Program-made: the position numbers and the translations under genes
Shown here: positions 53,613 to 62,748 of the stretch, piece by piece
Layout of the letters: each line of letters starts with the position of its first letter
Numbering within the stretch: position 1 is the stretch's first letter
Notes under the pieces: generated by a model
Databases searched by the model: none
Seen by the model: the letters and a program-made list of their open reading frames with translations, nothing else
Told to the model about the DNA's origin: nothing
Assembly: GCA_030538075.1 (NCBI GenBank)
Contig: JAUNUQ010000005.1
Location: 28,425 to 92,424, forward strand
Origin: Tissierellia bacterium
Lineage (GTDB): Bacteria > Bacillota > Clostridia > Tissierellales > Peptoniphilaceae
Length of the DNA stretch: 64,000 nucleotides
Direction: 5' to 3'

Positions 53613-54782
53613 ATGAATACAACAATGAAGAGATTTTTGGGAATGGTGCTGGTTGTTACAATGCTACTTACGCTTTTTGTAGGATGTAGTCCCAAGGAAC
53701 AGGATGTGGAAACAGAGAAAACAGAACAGGCAGCGAAAGAGGAAACGACAGAAGCAGCTTCTACGGAAAAAGCAGAAACTACTGAAGCGGAGGAAACAGA
53801 AGCAACTAAAACGACAGAAGCAGCCGAGGATATTACGAACTCAGCAATGAAAGAAGCGGAAGAGGCCTTGTTAAAAGCCCTCGAACCACTACCGGAGAAG
53901 GACACTGGAGCGAAGCTCGGAGCTATTGAAAGTACCCTTTCGAATCCATTCTGGATTACGATGCAAAACGGATATGAAGATGCTGCTGAAGAATACGGCG
54001 TTACAATTGAAGTAAAGGCGACCACGACAGAGACAGATCTAACAGGCCAATTGGATATCATGAATGCCATGATTGCACAAGAATTCGACGCAATTGCCAT
54101 CTCTCCACTGACTGAGCAAAATCTTATTCCGGGCATTGTCGAAGCCAACAAGGCAGATATTAAAGTAGTCACTGTGGGCAACAATGTCAATAAAGAGGCT
54201 TTAGACGCAGCTGAAGGTGTGGTCGTTGCACATGTCACTTCTGATTTTAAACTGCAAGGACAAATGGGAGCGGACTTCATCATTGAAAAGCTAAATGGGG
54301 AAGGAAAAGTCGCTGTCATTGAAGGGATACCCGGAGCAACACAAAGCGAAGCTCGAAAGAATGGTGCGCTGGAAGCCTTCGAAGCAGCGGGCATGGAAGT
54401 GTTACCGGTTGTAACAGCAAACTTCGATCGACAAGCGGCTTATGATGCTACCCTGGCTCTGATTACAGCGAATCCAGACCTAAAGGGTATTACTTGTGGT
54501 AATGACATCATGGCATTGGGTGCAATACAAGCACTCAAAGAAAGTGATATGAAAGAACAAGTTTTTGTAGTCGGAGTGGATTTTATCGATGAAGCAAGGG
54601 AATCGATAAAGAATGGAGAGCTTGATGCCACAGTTGCCATGTCTCCTTACTTATTTGGTAAAGGTGGTACGATTGTCGCACTAAAAGCGATTCGCGGAGA
54701 TGAATTCAACGAAGATATTATCTGGACACCGCAAAAACTGGTAGAAAAGGGTAACGTGGATACCATGGAAGGTTGGAAATAG
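53613..54782 (+). CDS. Sugar-type ABC substrate-binding lipoprotein (RbsB family)
   Basis: 389 residues. Lipobox FVGC, a 60-residue Glu/Thr/Ala/Lys-rich spacer, then a Peripla_BP_4 domain (ESTLSNPFWITMQNGYEDA, AQEFDAIAISPL, VIEGIPGATQSEARKNGALEAF, ITCGNDIMALGAIQAL). Binds the solute for the importer above. The spacer resembles that of metQ copy 2. Confidence 0.92.
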   Translation: MNTTMKRFLGMVLVVTMLLTLFVGCSPKEQDVETEKTEQAAKEETTEAASTEKAETTEAEETEATKTTEAAEDITNSAMKEAEEALLKALEPLPEKDTGAKLGAIESTLSNPFWITMQNGYEDAAEEYGVTIEVKATTTETDLTGQLDIMNAMIAQEFDAIAISPLTEQNLIPGIVEANKADIKVVTVGNNVNKEALDAAEGVVVAHVTSDFKLQGQMGADFIIEKLNGEGKVAVIEGIPGATQSEARKNGALEAFEAAGMEVLPVVTANFDRQAAYDATLALITANPDLKGITCGNDIMALGAIQALKESDMKEQVFVVGVDFIDEARESIKNGELDATVAMSPYLFGKGGTIVALKAIRGDEFNEDIIWTPQKLVEKGNVDTMEGWK

Positions 54783-54789
54783 TGGAATT

Positions 54790-54815
54790 GGAGACTGCTT
54801 CTAGGAGTGGTCTCC
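54790..54815 (+). promoter_or_regulatory. Intercistronic hairpin after the binding-protein gene
   Basis: GGAGAC (54790-54795) and GTCTCC (54810-54815). No T-run; probably tunes message level between binding protein and enzymes. Confidence 0.5.
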
Positions 54816-54832
54816 ATTGTTAAGGAGGCATT

Positions 54833-55855
54833 ATGAAAAAAATCTTGGGCGGACTCATAGGGGCAGCTACGGGAGATGCCATGGGTGCGGCGACAGAAGC
54901 CCGAACCACCGAACAGATTCTGGAACAATTTGGCCATCGAGTCACGGATTTTGAAACTCCCCCAGAGGACACGTTCAGCGCAGGTAGCATCGCAGGACAG
55001 GTGACGGATGATTTTAGTTCTGCCTATTTCATTGTACAGGCGATCCTAGAAAATGATGGAAAAATCAATGAAGATGCGATAAAGAACGCGCTAATTCATT
55101 GGTCGGAGCACCCACAGTTTTTTGATCGTTTTGCAGGTCCAACGACGCGTATGGCGATCAAACAGTTCAAAGAGGGGATCATCGAGGACTACAGTGGAGT
55201 CAATATCTCCTCTCGGCAGGCAACAAATGGAGCAGCTATGCGGATATCTCCCGTGGGATTATTCTTTCTAGGCGATTTGGATGGAGCTATAGAGACAGCC
55301 GTTCGGATAACTAGATTAACACATGACAATTACTTAGCAATATCTGGTGCATGTGCGGTTATAGCAGCTACTTGTAAAGCGCTGGAACCAAAGGTGGATC
55401 TCTACGGAATTATGGAAGCAGGTCTATATGGCGCTAGGGAAGGTGAGAGAATCGGAAGAGAGGTATCTAATGATATCGCTGGTCCATCGGTCGTCAAGAA
55501 GATGGAACTGGCTATTGATATTGGGCTCAGTTTAGGAGAACATTCCGAAAAAATCAAAGATATTTGCGATTTGATTGGAACAGGACTGCATATCTCGGAA
55601 ACCGTTGGATCTGCTTTTGGGATCATCGCTGCAAATAAGGGAGCGGCAATGCCTTCGATCATTGATTGTGTAAATGCGGGATATGACACGGACACTTTGG
55701 CGACGGTAGCAGGTGGAATCTGTGGAGCTTACCAAGGAGCAGAAGCTTTTCCAAATCATTATCTACAGGTTTTAGAAGAGGCAAATGGGTTTCGATTGCA
55801 GACATTAGCAATGGGCATACAAAAGATCACAACTGGATCCGAGGTGACGAGATGA
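54833..55855 (+). CDS. ADP-ribosylglycohydrolase-family protein, intact metal site
   Basis: 340 residues. DraG/ARH fold: GDAMGAATE (14-22), TDD (58-60) for Mg2+, LTHDNYLAISGAC in the middle, and DTD (285-287) in GYDTDTLATVAGGICGAYQG (first part of this 20-residue stretch is the metal site). Family members remove ADP-ribose or act on related ribosyl bonds. In an importer operon, it probably cleaves or opens an imported ribosyl solute (inference). RBS TAAGGAGGCATT. Confidence 0.88.
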   Translation: MKKILGGLIGAATGDAMGAATEARTTEQILEQFGHRVTDFETPPEDTFSAGSIAGQVTDDFSSAYFIVQAILENDGKINEDAIKNALIHWSEHPQFFDRFAGPTTRMAIKQFKEGIIEDYSGVNISSRQATNGAAMRISPVGLFFLGDLDGAIETAVRITRLTHDNYLAISGACAVIAATCKALEPKVDLYGIMEAGLYGAREGERIGREVSNDIAGPSVVKKMELAIDIGLSLGEHSEKIKDICDLIGTGLHISETVGSAFGIIAANKGAAMPSIIDCVNAGYDTDTLATVAGGICGAYQGAEAFPNHYLQVLEEANGFRLQTLAMGIQKITTGSEVTR

Positions 55856-56907
55856 AAGAGCGAATTCGGGGTAGTCTGCTTGGCGCAGCCATAGGTGATG
55901 CCATGGGATCTGCAACGGAGACCATGTCAGAGAAGCGTATTCTTCAGGTACATGGAGAGAGTGTGATGTCTTTTTTGACACCCAGCGAAGGGAATATCGC
56001 TTATGGGAGAGAAGCAGGACAAATTACAGAATCCTTTGGGATCGCACAAGCACTACTCACCACTATTGCAGAGAAAGATGGGGAATGCAGTACACAAGTG
56101 GGTAAAGAAGCCCTCTTAAAATGGGCAGAAGATGAAGCGGTCTTCGAACAATTTGCTGGGATGACAACGAAGAAAGTCATCAATACCCTTCGAGATCAAG
56201 GGAGTAAAATGAACTATTGGGAGTATTCCGGCAGACTGGGAACAAAACTCTTTAAAAGTCATTTCTATGCCCTATCCTCCAATGGAGCGGCAACAAAGGC
56301 CTTTATTCCAGGTCTGATTAACGTTGATAATATCGATAGAGGGATTCAAGATACGATTGATATCACGATGTCTTCCCATGATGATGTCCACAGCATATCT
56401 GGAGCTTGTGCAGTTGCTGCAGCCACTTGTCAGGCCTTAAGAGAAGGAGCAACAGTGGAGAGCATTGTAGACGCAGCTTTTTATGGGGCAGAGGAGGGAA
56501 TAGCTCGTTCAAGGGTACATGCTCTCCATTATCCTGGACCGTCGGTGATCAAGAGAATTGAGATGGCAGTCAAACTCGCCTTAAGAGGGGCTTCACCAGA
56601 GGAACGGATACAATCTCTTGTCGACTATATCGGCACTGGTCCTGCAATTGCCGAAACGGTTCCCGTCGCCTTGGGGATCTTGATCATACGAAATGGAGCC
56701 CTAATGCCCGCAATCTATGATGCGGTCAACATAGGAGATGAAACCTCTGCGATAGCCACCATCGTTGGCGCTATTGGCGGAGCTTACCAAGGGGATAGCA
56801 CGATTCCATTTGAATTAGAAGAATCTATACAGAAACAAAACCATTTGCAGATAGACGAGCTAGTAAAAATAGTTGAACAACTGCAACGAAAATGGACAGA
56901 GGCATAG
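55852..56907 (+). CDS. ADP-ribosylglycohydrolase-family paralogue with degenerate metal site
   Basis: 351 residues, overlapping the previous gene by 4 bp. Keeps GDAMGSATE and SHDDVHSISGAC, but TDD is TES (59-61), and the C-terminal DTD-region is DETS (296-299), with the aligned metal Asp positions replaced by Glu and Ser. Either a pseudoenzyme partner forming a heterodimer with the intact paralogue, or an enzyme of changed chemistry. End of operon. Confidence 0.85.
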   Translation: MKERIRGSLLGAAIGDAMGSATETMSEKRILQVHGESVMSFLTPSEGNIAYGREAGQITESFGIAQALLTTIAEKDGECSTQVGKEALLKWAEDEAVFEQFAGMTTKKVINTLRDQGSKMNYWEYSGRLGTKLFKSHFYALSSNGAATKAFIPGLINVDNIDRGIQDTIDITMSSHDDVHSISGACAVAAATCQALREGATVESIVDAAFYGAEEGIARSRVHALHYPGPSVIKRIEMAVKLALRGASPEERIQSLVDYIGTGPAIAETVPVALGILIIRNGALMPAIYDAVNIGDETSAIATIVGAIGGAYQGDSTIPFELEESIQKQNHLQIDELVKIVEQLQRKWTEA

Positions 56908-56923
56908 AGATAGTTGAAGAAAG

Positions 56924-56967
56924 GAGCCCCACAATTTGCACATTGAAATTGAGAGGCTCTTTTTTAT
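56924..56967 (+). terminator. Intrinsic terminator after the ribosyl-solute operon
   Basis: GAGCC (56924-56928) and GGCTC (56955-56959) with an inner CAATTT/AAATTG stem, followed by TTTTTTATT. Faces the convergent gene ending at 56982. Confidence 0.75.
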
Positions 56968-56981
56968 TGATCTCATTTGTA

Positions 56982-57968
56982 TCAAATCATTTGCGAAAAA
57001 ATAGAAGGGAAACCACCTGAGTGGATCAGACAGGCACCGTCCAAATCAATGGACCTTTGAAGGAGGTCCATTGTCCCGAAGGCGGTCTTCGCCATATAGA
57101 CACCCTCGATAAAGATCCCCTCGTTTCTAGAAAATTCAAAAATCATTTGCGTTGATTCTTCCGTGCTATGCCCCCAGCCCTCACCCATATAATCCTCGAT
57201 GATCTCAAAACTCAGATCCGCTTTGTTTACGGCTGGAAGTCTGAGGAGATGCTGGATCTCGTTAAAGAGTTTATCTAGTATGCTATCCAGTGTTATTTTG
57301 TCATTCTCTACAGAGATGACAAAGGTCTTAAATGGGTTTCCGAGTAAATAGGAACCGAAAATCAATCCAGCCGCCATTCCGCCATTTCCTCCGCAGACAA
57401 ATACATTTTGAAAGCAGTGGTTGGACTGCTGCTTGGCTAATTCATTTGCCAATTCGACATGGCCAAGACATCCGATCGGCGTGGTTCCTCCATTCTCGAT
57501 GACATAAGGCCTACGTCCCTGCTCTTGTAATTGAACCGTCAGATTCTCAATATATTCATTTCTCTCTTCTTCAGAGACATTGCCAATGAAGTGTGGCTGC
57601 ACTCCGAGTATTCGGTTGAGACGCATGTTGCCGGTGTCAAAATCGCTGTCGTTATTGTGCACCAAAATACAATCCATCCCCATCTTTGCACAGGCAGCGG
57701 CAGTCGCCAAACAGAGATTGGATTCCCTCTGCCCAGAAGCGATGATGAGATCAGCCTCTTTTTGTAGGGCATCACCCAAAAGATATTTTATATTTCTGAC
57801 TTTATTTCCACCTGCACCTACTCCCGTCAAGTCATCTCTCTTTATAAAGAGATTCGACTTATTTAGCAGCCTTTCAAATGTTTTTAGCCTCTGGATAGGA
57901 GTATCCCAATCCAGAAGATCTGCGGTTGGGAAAGAGGAAAGTATAGCATTTAAATCAGTCGACTTCAT
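56982..57968 (-). CDS. PLP enzyme of the D-cysteine desulfhydrase/ACC deaminase family
   Basis: 328 residues. Fold-type II PLP enzyme: GVGAGGNKVRNI with PLP Lys56, SGQRESNLCLATAAAC, and ENGGTTPIGCLGHVELA. Family members degrade D-cysteine to pyruvate, H2S and ammonia, deaminate ACC, or act on D-Ser and similar amino acids. Its ATG is 14 bp inside the NhaC gene, so the two are coupled. With NhaC-type import, it probably catabolises an amino acid. Substrate not decidable here. Confidence 0.85.
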   Translation of the reverse strand: MKSTDLNAILSSFPTADLLDWDTPIQRLKTFERLLNKSNLFIKRDDLTGVGAGGNKVRNIKYLLGDALQKEADLIIASGQRESNLCLATAAACAKMGMDCILVHNNDSDFDTGNMRLNRILGVQPHFIGNVSEEERNEYIENLTVQLQEQGRRPYVIENGGTTPIGCLGHVELANELAKQQSNHCFQNVFVCGGNGGMAAGLIFGSYLLGNPFKTFVISVENDKITLDSILDKLFNEIQHLLRLPAVNKADLSFEIIEDYMGEGWGHSTEESTQMIFEFSRNEGIFIEGVYMAKTAFGTMDLLQRSIDLDGACLIHSGGFPSIFSQMI

Positions 57969-59388
57969 TCTTGGATACCTTCGATAATGTAAAGAATTTT
58001 TTCATTGTAATCGGTTCGTCTTTCGTGAACATACCATAACCTATGTAGGCAGTGATCACAGCAAAGGTTGGGGAGAAAAGAGCTAGATAGTTATAGGGGA
58101 GGTATTGACCGACAGAAACTCCAAACAAACCGGTGTAGAGGATGGCCGATGCGTCCCAGGGAACCAATGAACCTAAGACAGTACCGCTACATTCAAGGGT
58201 TCGCGACAGAACTGCTGGATGGATATTGTACTCTTCAAAAGCTTCTCGGAATGCAACGGCTGGCAAGGTAAGCGTACAGGATTGTCCTGCACCACCAAAC
58301 ATCATTGCGACACAAGTTGCAGTTACAGATAGTACCAAGCTTCCAGCTGTCTTTATGATGGTTCGAATATGATCGACAAGAGTTGCAAGTACTCTGGTTT
58401 CCTCGAAAACTCCTGAAAGCATCCCGGCGCCTATACACAAGAAGATAGTACCGGACATGCTCATAAGTCCGCCCCTAGATAGGAGTTTGTCGATGCTTTC
58501 ATTTCCTGTTATGCTGGTAAAGCCCTTTATGGCAGCATTGACCACATCTTGCATGGAATGTCCTTGGATTAGAACAGACCAAATTATTCCAATCGCGACG
58601 CCCATTGCAAATACCGGTATGCTAGGCTTTCTCATCGCAGAAGCGATGAGAACAAATGCAAGGGGAACGAGCATAAGTAGGCCGATCTTGCTAGATTGCT
58701 GAAGTCCGGCTGATAATGATTCGATGGCCGTTAAGCTATAGGTATCTCCTCCTATATTCCAGCCTAATAAGGTGTAGATAATAGTGGCCACGATGGACAC
58801 TGGGATGGTCACATAACAAAGAGACATAATATGATCAAATAGTTTTACCTCTGTTACGGCAGAGGTCAATAAAGTGGTGTCGGACAGTGGCGATAGTTTA
58901 TCTCCAACAAGTGCGCCCGAAATAATTGCGCCTGCTGCCATCTCTGGGGGGATACCTAGTCCTTGAGCGACTCCAATCAATGCAATCCCCATCGTTCCAG
59001 CGGTACCCCAGGAAGTTCCCGTTATTAGTGAGGTGATGACACAGATGAGAAAGGCCAACGGTAAGAATAACTTGGGATGTATTAAGTTAATTCCATAATA
59101 GAGAAGTGTTTGTACGCTACCTGCGGTCAACCATACTCCTATCAGCATTCCAATTAACATCATGACGATAACCGTTTGACTGACTTTTGAGATTCCCTTC
59201 ATTGCAGATTCTTCTAATTCTTCCCAAGTGCAGCCCAAGTAAATACCATATAAGCACTCAATTGTAATTCCCGCTGCCATCGCTAACTTGATATCCAGCT
59301 TAAAGCGTAACATGATCAGAATGACGATGAGTGGTGCTAAAAAGCCGATCGTAGCAAGGGGGAGAGTGAGCCTTCTGCGTTCTTTCAT
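57955..59388 (-). CDS. NhaC-family Na+/H+ antiporter-type transporter
   Basis: 477 residues, about eleven to twelve helices; ITGTSWGTAGTMGIAL and GALVGDKLSPLSDTTLL are the NhaC family motifs. NhaC relatives exchange Na+, H+ and amino or organic acids. RBS GGAGGATTTATC precedes the ATG. Probably transcribed from the sigma-54 promoter at 59426-59442, with the PLP enzyme. Confidence 0.92.
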   Translation of the reverse strand: MKERRRLTLPLATIGFLAPLIVILIMLRFKLDIKLAMAAGITIECLYGIYLGCTWEELEESAMKGISKVSQTVIVMMLIGMLIGVWLTAGSVQTLLYYGINLIHPKLFLPLAFLICVITSLITGTSWGTAGTMGIALIGVAQGLGIPPEMAAGAIISGALVGDKLSPLSDTTLLTSAVTEVKLFDHIMSLCYVTIPVSIVATIIYTLLGWNIGGDTYSLTAIESLSAGLQQSSKIGLLMLVPLAFVLIASAMRKPSIPVFAMGVAIGIIWSVLIQGHSMQDVVNAAIKGFTSITGNESIDKLLSRGGLMSMSGTIFLCIGAGMLSGVFEETRVLATLVDHIRTIIKTAGSLVLSVTATCVAMMFGGAGQSCTLTLPAVAFREAFEEYNIHPAVLSRTLECSGTVLGSLVPWDASAILYTGLFGVSVGQYLPYNYLALFSPTFAVITAYIGYGMFTKDEPITMKKFFTLSKVSKNEVD

Positions 59389-59425
59389 GATAAATCCTCC
59401 ATTCTATTGTGTTATTAAATTATAC

Positions 59426-59442
59426 TGCAATTCTCGGACCAG
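59426..59442 (-). promoter_or_regulatory. Sigma-54 promoter for the NhaC-PLP operon
   Basis: Minus-strand reading CTGGTCCGAGAATTGCA matches the -24/-12 consensus with GG-N10-GC spacing. Start predicted near 59415, 27 bp before the ATG at 59388. Confidence 0.78.
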
Positions 59443-59461
59443 TAAGAATGGATCCAAAGTC

Positions 59462-59475
59462 TCCGAGTAATCGGA
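59462..59475. promoter_or_regulatory. Possible activator site between NhaC and its regulator
   Basis: Palindrome TCCGA-GTAA-TCGGA, about 50 bp upstream of the predicted sigma-54 start. Closer than most upstream activator sites. A -10 (TATAAT, 59518-59523) for the divergent activator gene lies nearby. Confidence 0.4.
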
Positions 59476-59551
59476 TGCATACAAGAATTTAAGAAACAAA
59501 AACTCGAATTAATGTAATATAATACAATTAAAAGAAATTAAGGAGAAGCAA

Positions 59552-61540
59552 ATGAAACCAATCATAGGTATCCTGACTAATGATGATAGAAGTGCAATGC
59601 TATATAAAGCGCAGCTTTCCAAGATATTTCATCATGGCGTAATTCTACAGATGAACACAAGAGAATCTCAGAATCTGGACCGATTAAACAGTGATTTATA
59701 TATTACCTCTACGGAAGATCTATTGGAACTGGCAAGTTACTGTTCAGAGAATTCAGATCAGGTGATTCTAATGGATCTATCCTATAGCGAGGAATCATTA
59801 AAGATTATCGATTCAATGAACTATGGACAGCCAATCTTATTGGTGAATTACAATAGACATATGGCCGAAGACTCTATGCAAAAACTGATGCTCCACTACC
59901 CTAACAAGCTTAAATTACTACCTTATTATCCCGAAATGTCTACTCCACCGACTGCAAGCATAGCTATTACTCCGGGAGAGATCGATCTAGTTCCAAAGAT
60001 AGCGGAGGAAGTCATCGACATTGGCCATCGAATCCTTTCGATGAACACAATACTCAGTTTGATCAACAAACTATTTGAAATGGGGCATATTGATGAGAGC
60101 TCAATGAATGAATACTATTTGCGTGCATTGAACCAAGACCACTCATATCGGTCGACCTTTGTCGATCAGATCAAGACTAGAAGTCAGCTGTCTATTTTTC
60201 TGAATCAGAAGGAAAAGGGGCTTGTATACTATAACCAATACGGAGGAATCCAATATGTAAATGACAAAGCAGAGTCAATTTTCAATTGGAGGGGAGGTGG
60301 GAGTGACCGAGTTGATGGATTGCAAATCGCCTTGAGAGGAATTGACTTCTCATCCGTCCGTTTTTATATGAACTTAAATCGATTAATAAATGGTACTTGG
60401 TATGAGATTTCCATCTATGAGCTGAGCTATATCGGAGAAGCTCAGGAATACCTCTGTGTCTTTGATCTCCTCGGCAAAGCACATGTGAGAAAAAAGAGAA
60501 GTGAATACGGATTTGAAGATATCATACAAAATAGTAGCAAGATGAGCGAAATTATCAACAATGCAAAACAGATTAGTCAACTTGACTCCGCTATTTTCTT
60601 GACAGGAGAGTCCGGAACAGGTAAGGGAATCCTAGCGCAAGCCATACATAATCACTCATTCCGATCAAAAGGGCCATTCTTTGCTGTAAATGCATCGACC
60701 ATTCCTGAGGCATTAATGGAGAGTGAGCTTTTCGGATATGAAGAGGGCGCTTTTACTGGAGCAAGTAAAGGTGGAAAGAAGGGATATTTTGAATTCGTCA
60801 ATCAGGGCACCTTATTCTTGGACGAAATCGATGGGATGTCGCTATCCTTACAGGCTAAGATCTTAAAGGTAATCGAAGAGAAGTCCTTTCGAAAAATCAG
60901 TGGATCGAAGGAGATTTCAACGGATTTTCGATTGATCACCGCCACCAATAAGAGCTTGCAGGAGATCTTAGACGGACAGATCATCCGTAGAGACCTATAT
61001 TACCGCATTGCAGTCTTTTCATTACAGCTGCCTCCAATTCGAGAGAGGGAATCCGATGTTCTCATTCTATTAGATCATTTTATCAAACAATTTAAGTTGA
61101 GTATTTCCCTTACAAGGGATGCAAAAAGATTACTTCTGGGCTATCCTTGGCTTGGAAATGTTCGGGAAATTCACAATTTTGCAGAGCGACTGAGACTTTT
61201 TGATGGAAAGATCATCGGTGCCGGTGATCTACTTACCAGTCCCGTTTTTTATGATATGGATTTTATAATAAAGGGAGAGATGCAATCATCAGATAGGCAT
61301 GAACCGGAAATGGCACGAGCGGTATTGCAGCTGCTTTACGATCAGTATATGAGGGACCAAAAGATAGGTTTTCAGCGCTTATTTCGTCTACTAAATGATC
61401 GGGGCATGGAAATATCTAAGAACAAACTACAAAAAATACTGCAGCAGTTCGTAGTGGATGGCATGGTGACGATATCGATAGGCCGTGGAGGGACGCAGAT
61501 TACTGAAAGAGGAATACAGATGGTTTTGGAAGAGAGTTAA
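59552..61540 (+). CDS. Sigma-54-dependent activator with unusual N- and C-terminal domains
   Basis: 662 residues. N-terminal region (1-200) of alpha/beta type with IILMDLSYS-like strands, not a standard receiver; PAS-like domain about 205-320 (GLVYYNQYGGIQYVND); AAA+ with TGESGTGK (351-358), canonical GAFTGA (399-404), and LFLDEIDGM. Instead of a Fis helix, the C-terminal 80 residues look like a winged helix (FQRLFRLLNDRGMEISKNKL). Divergent from NhaC-PLP operon, and its likely activator. RBS TTAAGGAGAAGCAA. Confidence 0.9.
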   Translation: MKPIIGILTNDDRSAMLYKAQLSKIFHHGVILQMNTRESQNLDRLNSDLYITSTEDLLELASYCSENSDQVILMDLSYSEESLKIIDSMNYGQPILLVNYNRHMAEDSMQKLMLHYPNKLKLLPYYPEMSTPPTASIAITPGEIDLVPKIAEEVIDIGHRILSMNTILSLINKLFEMGHIDESSMNEYYLRALNQDHSYRSTFVDQIKTRSQLSIFLNQKEKGLVYYNQYGGIQYVNDKAESIFNWRGGGSDRVDGLQIALRGIDFSSVRFYMNLNRLINGTWYEISIYELSYIGEAQEYLCVFDLLGKAHVRKKRSEYGFEDIIQNSSKMSEIINNAKQISQLDSAIFLTGESGTGKGILAQAIHNHSFRSKGPFFAVNASTIPEALMESELFGYEEGAFTGASKGGKKGYFEFVNQGTLFLDEIDGMSLSLQAKILKVIEEKSFRKISGSKEISTDFRLITATNKSLQEILDGQIIRRDLYYRIAVFSLQLPPIRERESDVLILLDHFIKQFKLSISLTRDAKRLLLGYPWLGNVREIHNFAERLRLFDGKIIGAGDLLTSPVFYDMDFIIKGEMQSSDRHEPEMARAVLQLLYDQYMRDQKIGFQRLFRLLNDRGMEISKNKLQKILQQFVVDGMVTISIGRGGTQITERGIQMVLEES

Positions 61541-61866
61541 TGGAAGCACGCAGTACGAAGCATGAGTTGTGACTAGAAAGATAGTATAGGCCATGTTCAT
61601 TTCTGGTGCTAAGATGCGCGGCTTACATGAGTGAGATAGATGTAATACTTCCTAATGGTTACAGCCTTTGCTTTATCCCCAAATAATGTGATAACAAGAC
61701 TTATTAATAAAGGATGCTTATGGTTGGGAAACTTATCATTCGACATCTGAATTATACTATAGAAAGCATCTGTGATAATCTGATCATTAAGTTGTTTATA
61801 CTTGATTGCGATATTCGGCAAGTACTGAGGAGCAACAAATAATGATGGAAAGGAAGGATATATGAA
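61541..61866. other. Intergenic region, no gene supported
   Basis: 326 bp between the activator and the orphan metQ. A 70-codon frame on the minus strand (61609-61821) lacks a good ribosome site or recognisable domain. The metQ RBS (ATGGAAAGGAAGGATAT) is at its end. Confidence 0.4.
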
Positions 61867-62748
61867 ATGAAAAAGTATTGGATATTTTACTTAGCAATTA
61901 TTATGGTGCTGTTTGTGGGTTGTAGCAATAATGCTGCAGAGGATCCAGCTGTATCTACACAGCCAGCGAAGGCGGAGGAAACACAAGGGATAGAAGAGGC
62001 TGCGACTATAGCTGAAGAAACTAGGAGTGAAACAGTACGCATTGGGATCACTGCACAGTATCTTGATATCTTTGAGTATGCGCTGGAAGAATTTGAAAGA
62101 CTGAGCGAGAAGACATTGGAGATTATCGTTTTCGACGATTATGTTCAGCCGAATGTGGCATTAGTTGAAGGTAGTATTGATGTGAATGCATTCCAGTTTA
62201 AAAACTATCTAGATACATACAACGAGGAGCGTGGTACGGATATCAAGATGTACGGGGACAAGGGCATCTATGCAACGCCTTATGGGATCTACTCAGACAA
62301 ATATACTACTCTGGATGATATCGAGAATGCGAAGATTGCAATCTCAAATGATAAGACGAATAGAGGACTGTGTCTGAGATTGTTAGATGAACAGAAACTA
62401 ATCACAGTGGGCGGTGACGATCCTCTACCAGATCCATTTGATATTACAGATAATCCCTACAATCTAGAATTAATTGAAATTGGAAACACCAGAGACGTAT
62501 TCGCATCCCTTAAAGATGTTGACTATGGAGTGACTACAGGCATCATCGTACATTTAGCGGGAGAGGATGCAACGAAAGCCATAGCAGTGGGATCTAGTGA
62601 TCTACTGCAAGAAACGGCACTAATCATTGCAGTGACAGAAGAAAGGCTAGAGGAGCCTTGGCTAGAAGACCTTTTTGAATCACTTACAAATGAAAGAATG
62701 AAGACTTATCTAAAGGAAAATTATGATGGAGCCTTGGTGGTGGAGTAA
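61867..62748 (+). CDS. Orphan MetQ/NlpA-family substrate-binding lipoprotein
   Basis: 293 residues. Lipobox FVGC, Glu/Ala/Thr spacer to about 55, then the NlpA domain (RIGITAQYLDIFEYALEEF, FDDYVQPNVALVEGSIDVN). The segment that reads FQHKPYL in copies 1 and 2 is FQFKNYL here, so the ligand is probably different. No metN or metI is adjacent. May serve the distant MetNI or another permease. Confidence 0.85.
   Translation: MKKYWIFYLAIIMVLFVGCSNNAAEDPAVSTQPAKAEETQGIEEAATIAEETRSETVRIGITAQYLDIFEYALEEFERLSEKTLEIIVFDDYVQPNVALVEGSIDVNAFQFKNYLDTYNEERGTDIKMYGDKGIYATPYGIYSDKYTTLDDIENAKIAISNDKTNRGLCLRLLDEQKLITVGGDDPLPDPFDITDNPYNLELIEIGNTRDVFASLKDVDYGVTTGIIVHLAGEDATKAIAVGSSDLLQETALIIAVTEERLEEPWLEDLFESLTNERMKTYLKENYDGALVVE

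Noticed and set aside
52904..54394. 496-codon minus-strand frame across the PfkB and binding-protein genes
   Set aside because: Both plus-strand genes are certain from domain motifs; the long antisense frame is Ser/Ala/Val-rich from reading the spacer repeats and codon bias backwards.
61609..61821. 70-codon frame on the minus strand between the activator and orphan metQ
   Set aside because: No convincing ribosome site, no recognisable domain, and composition like other non-coding A/T-rich stretches.
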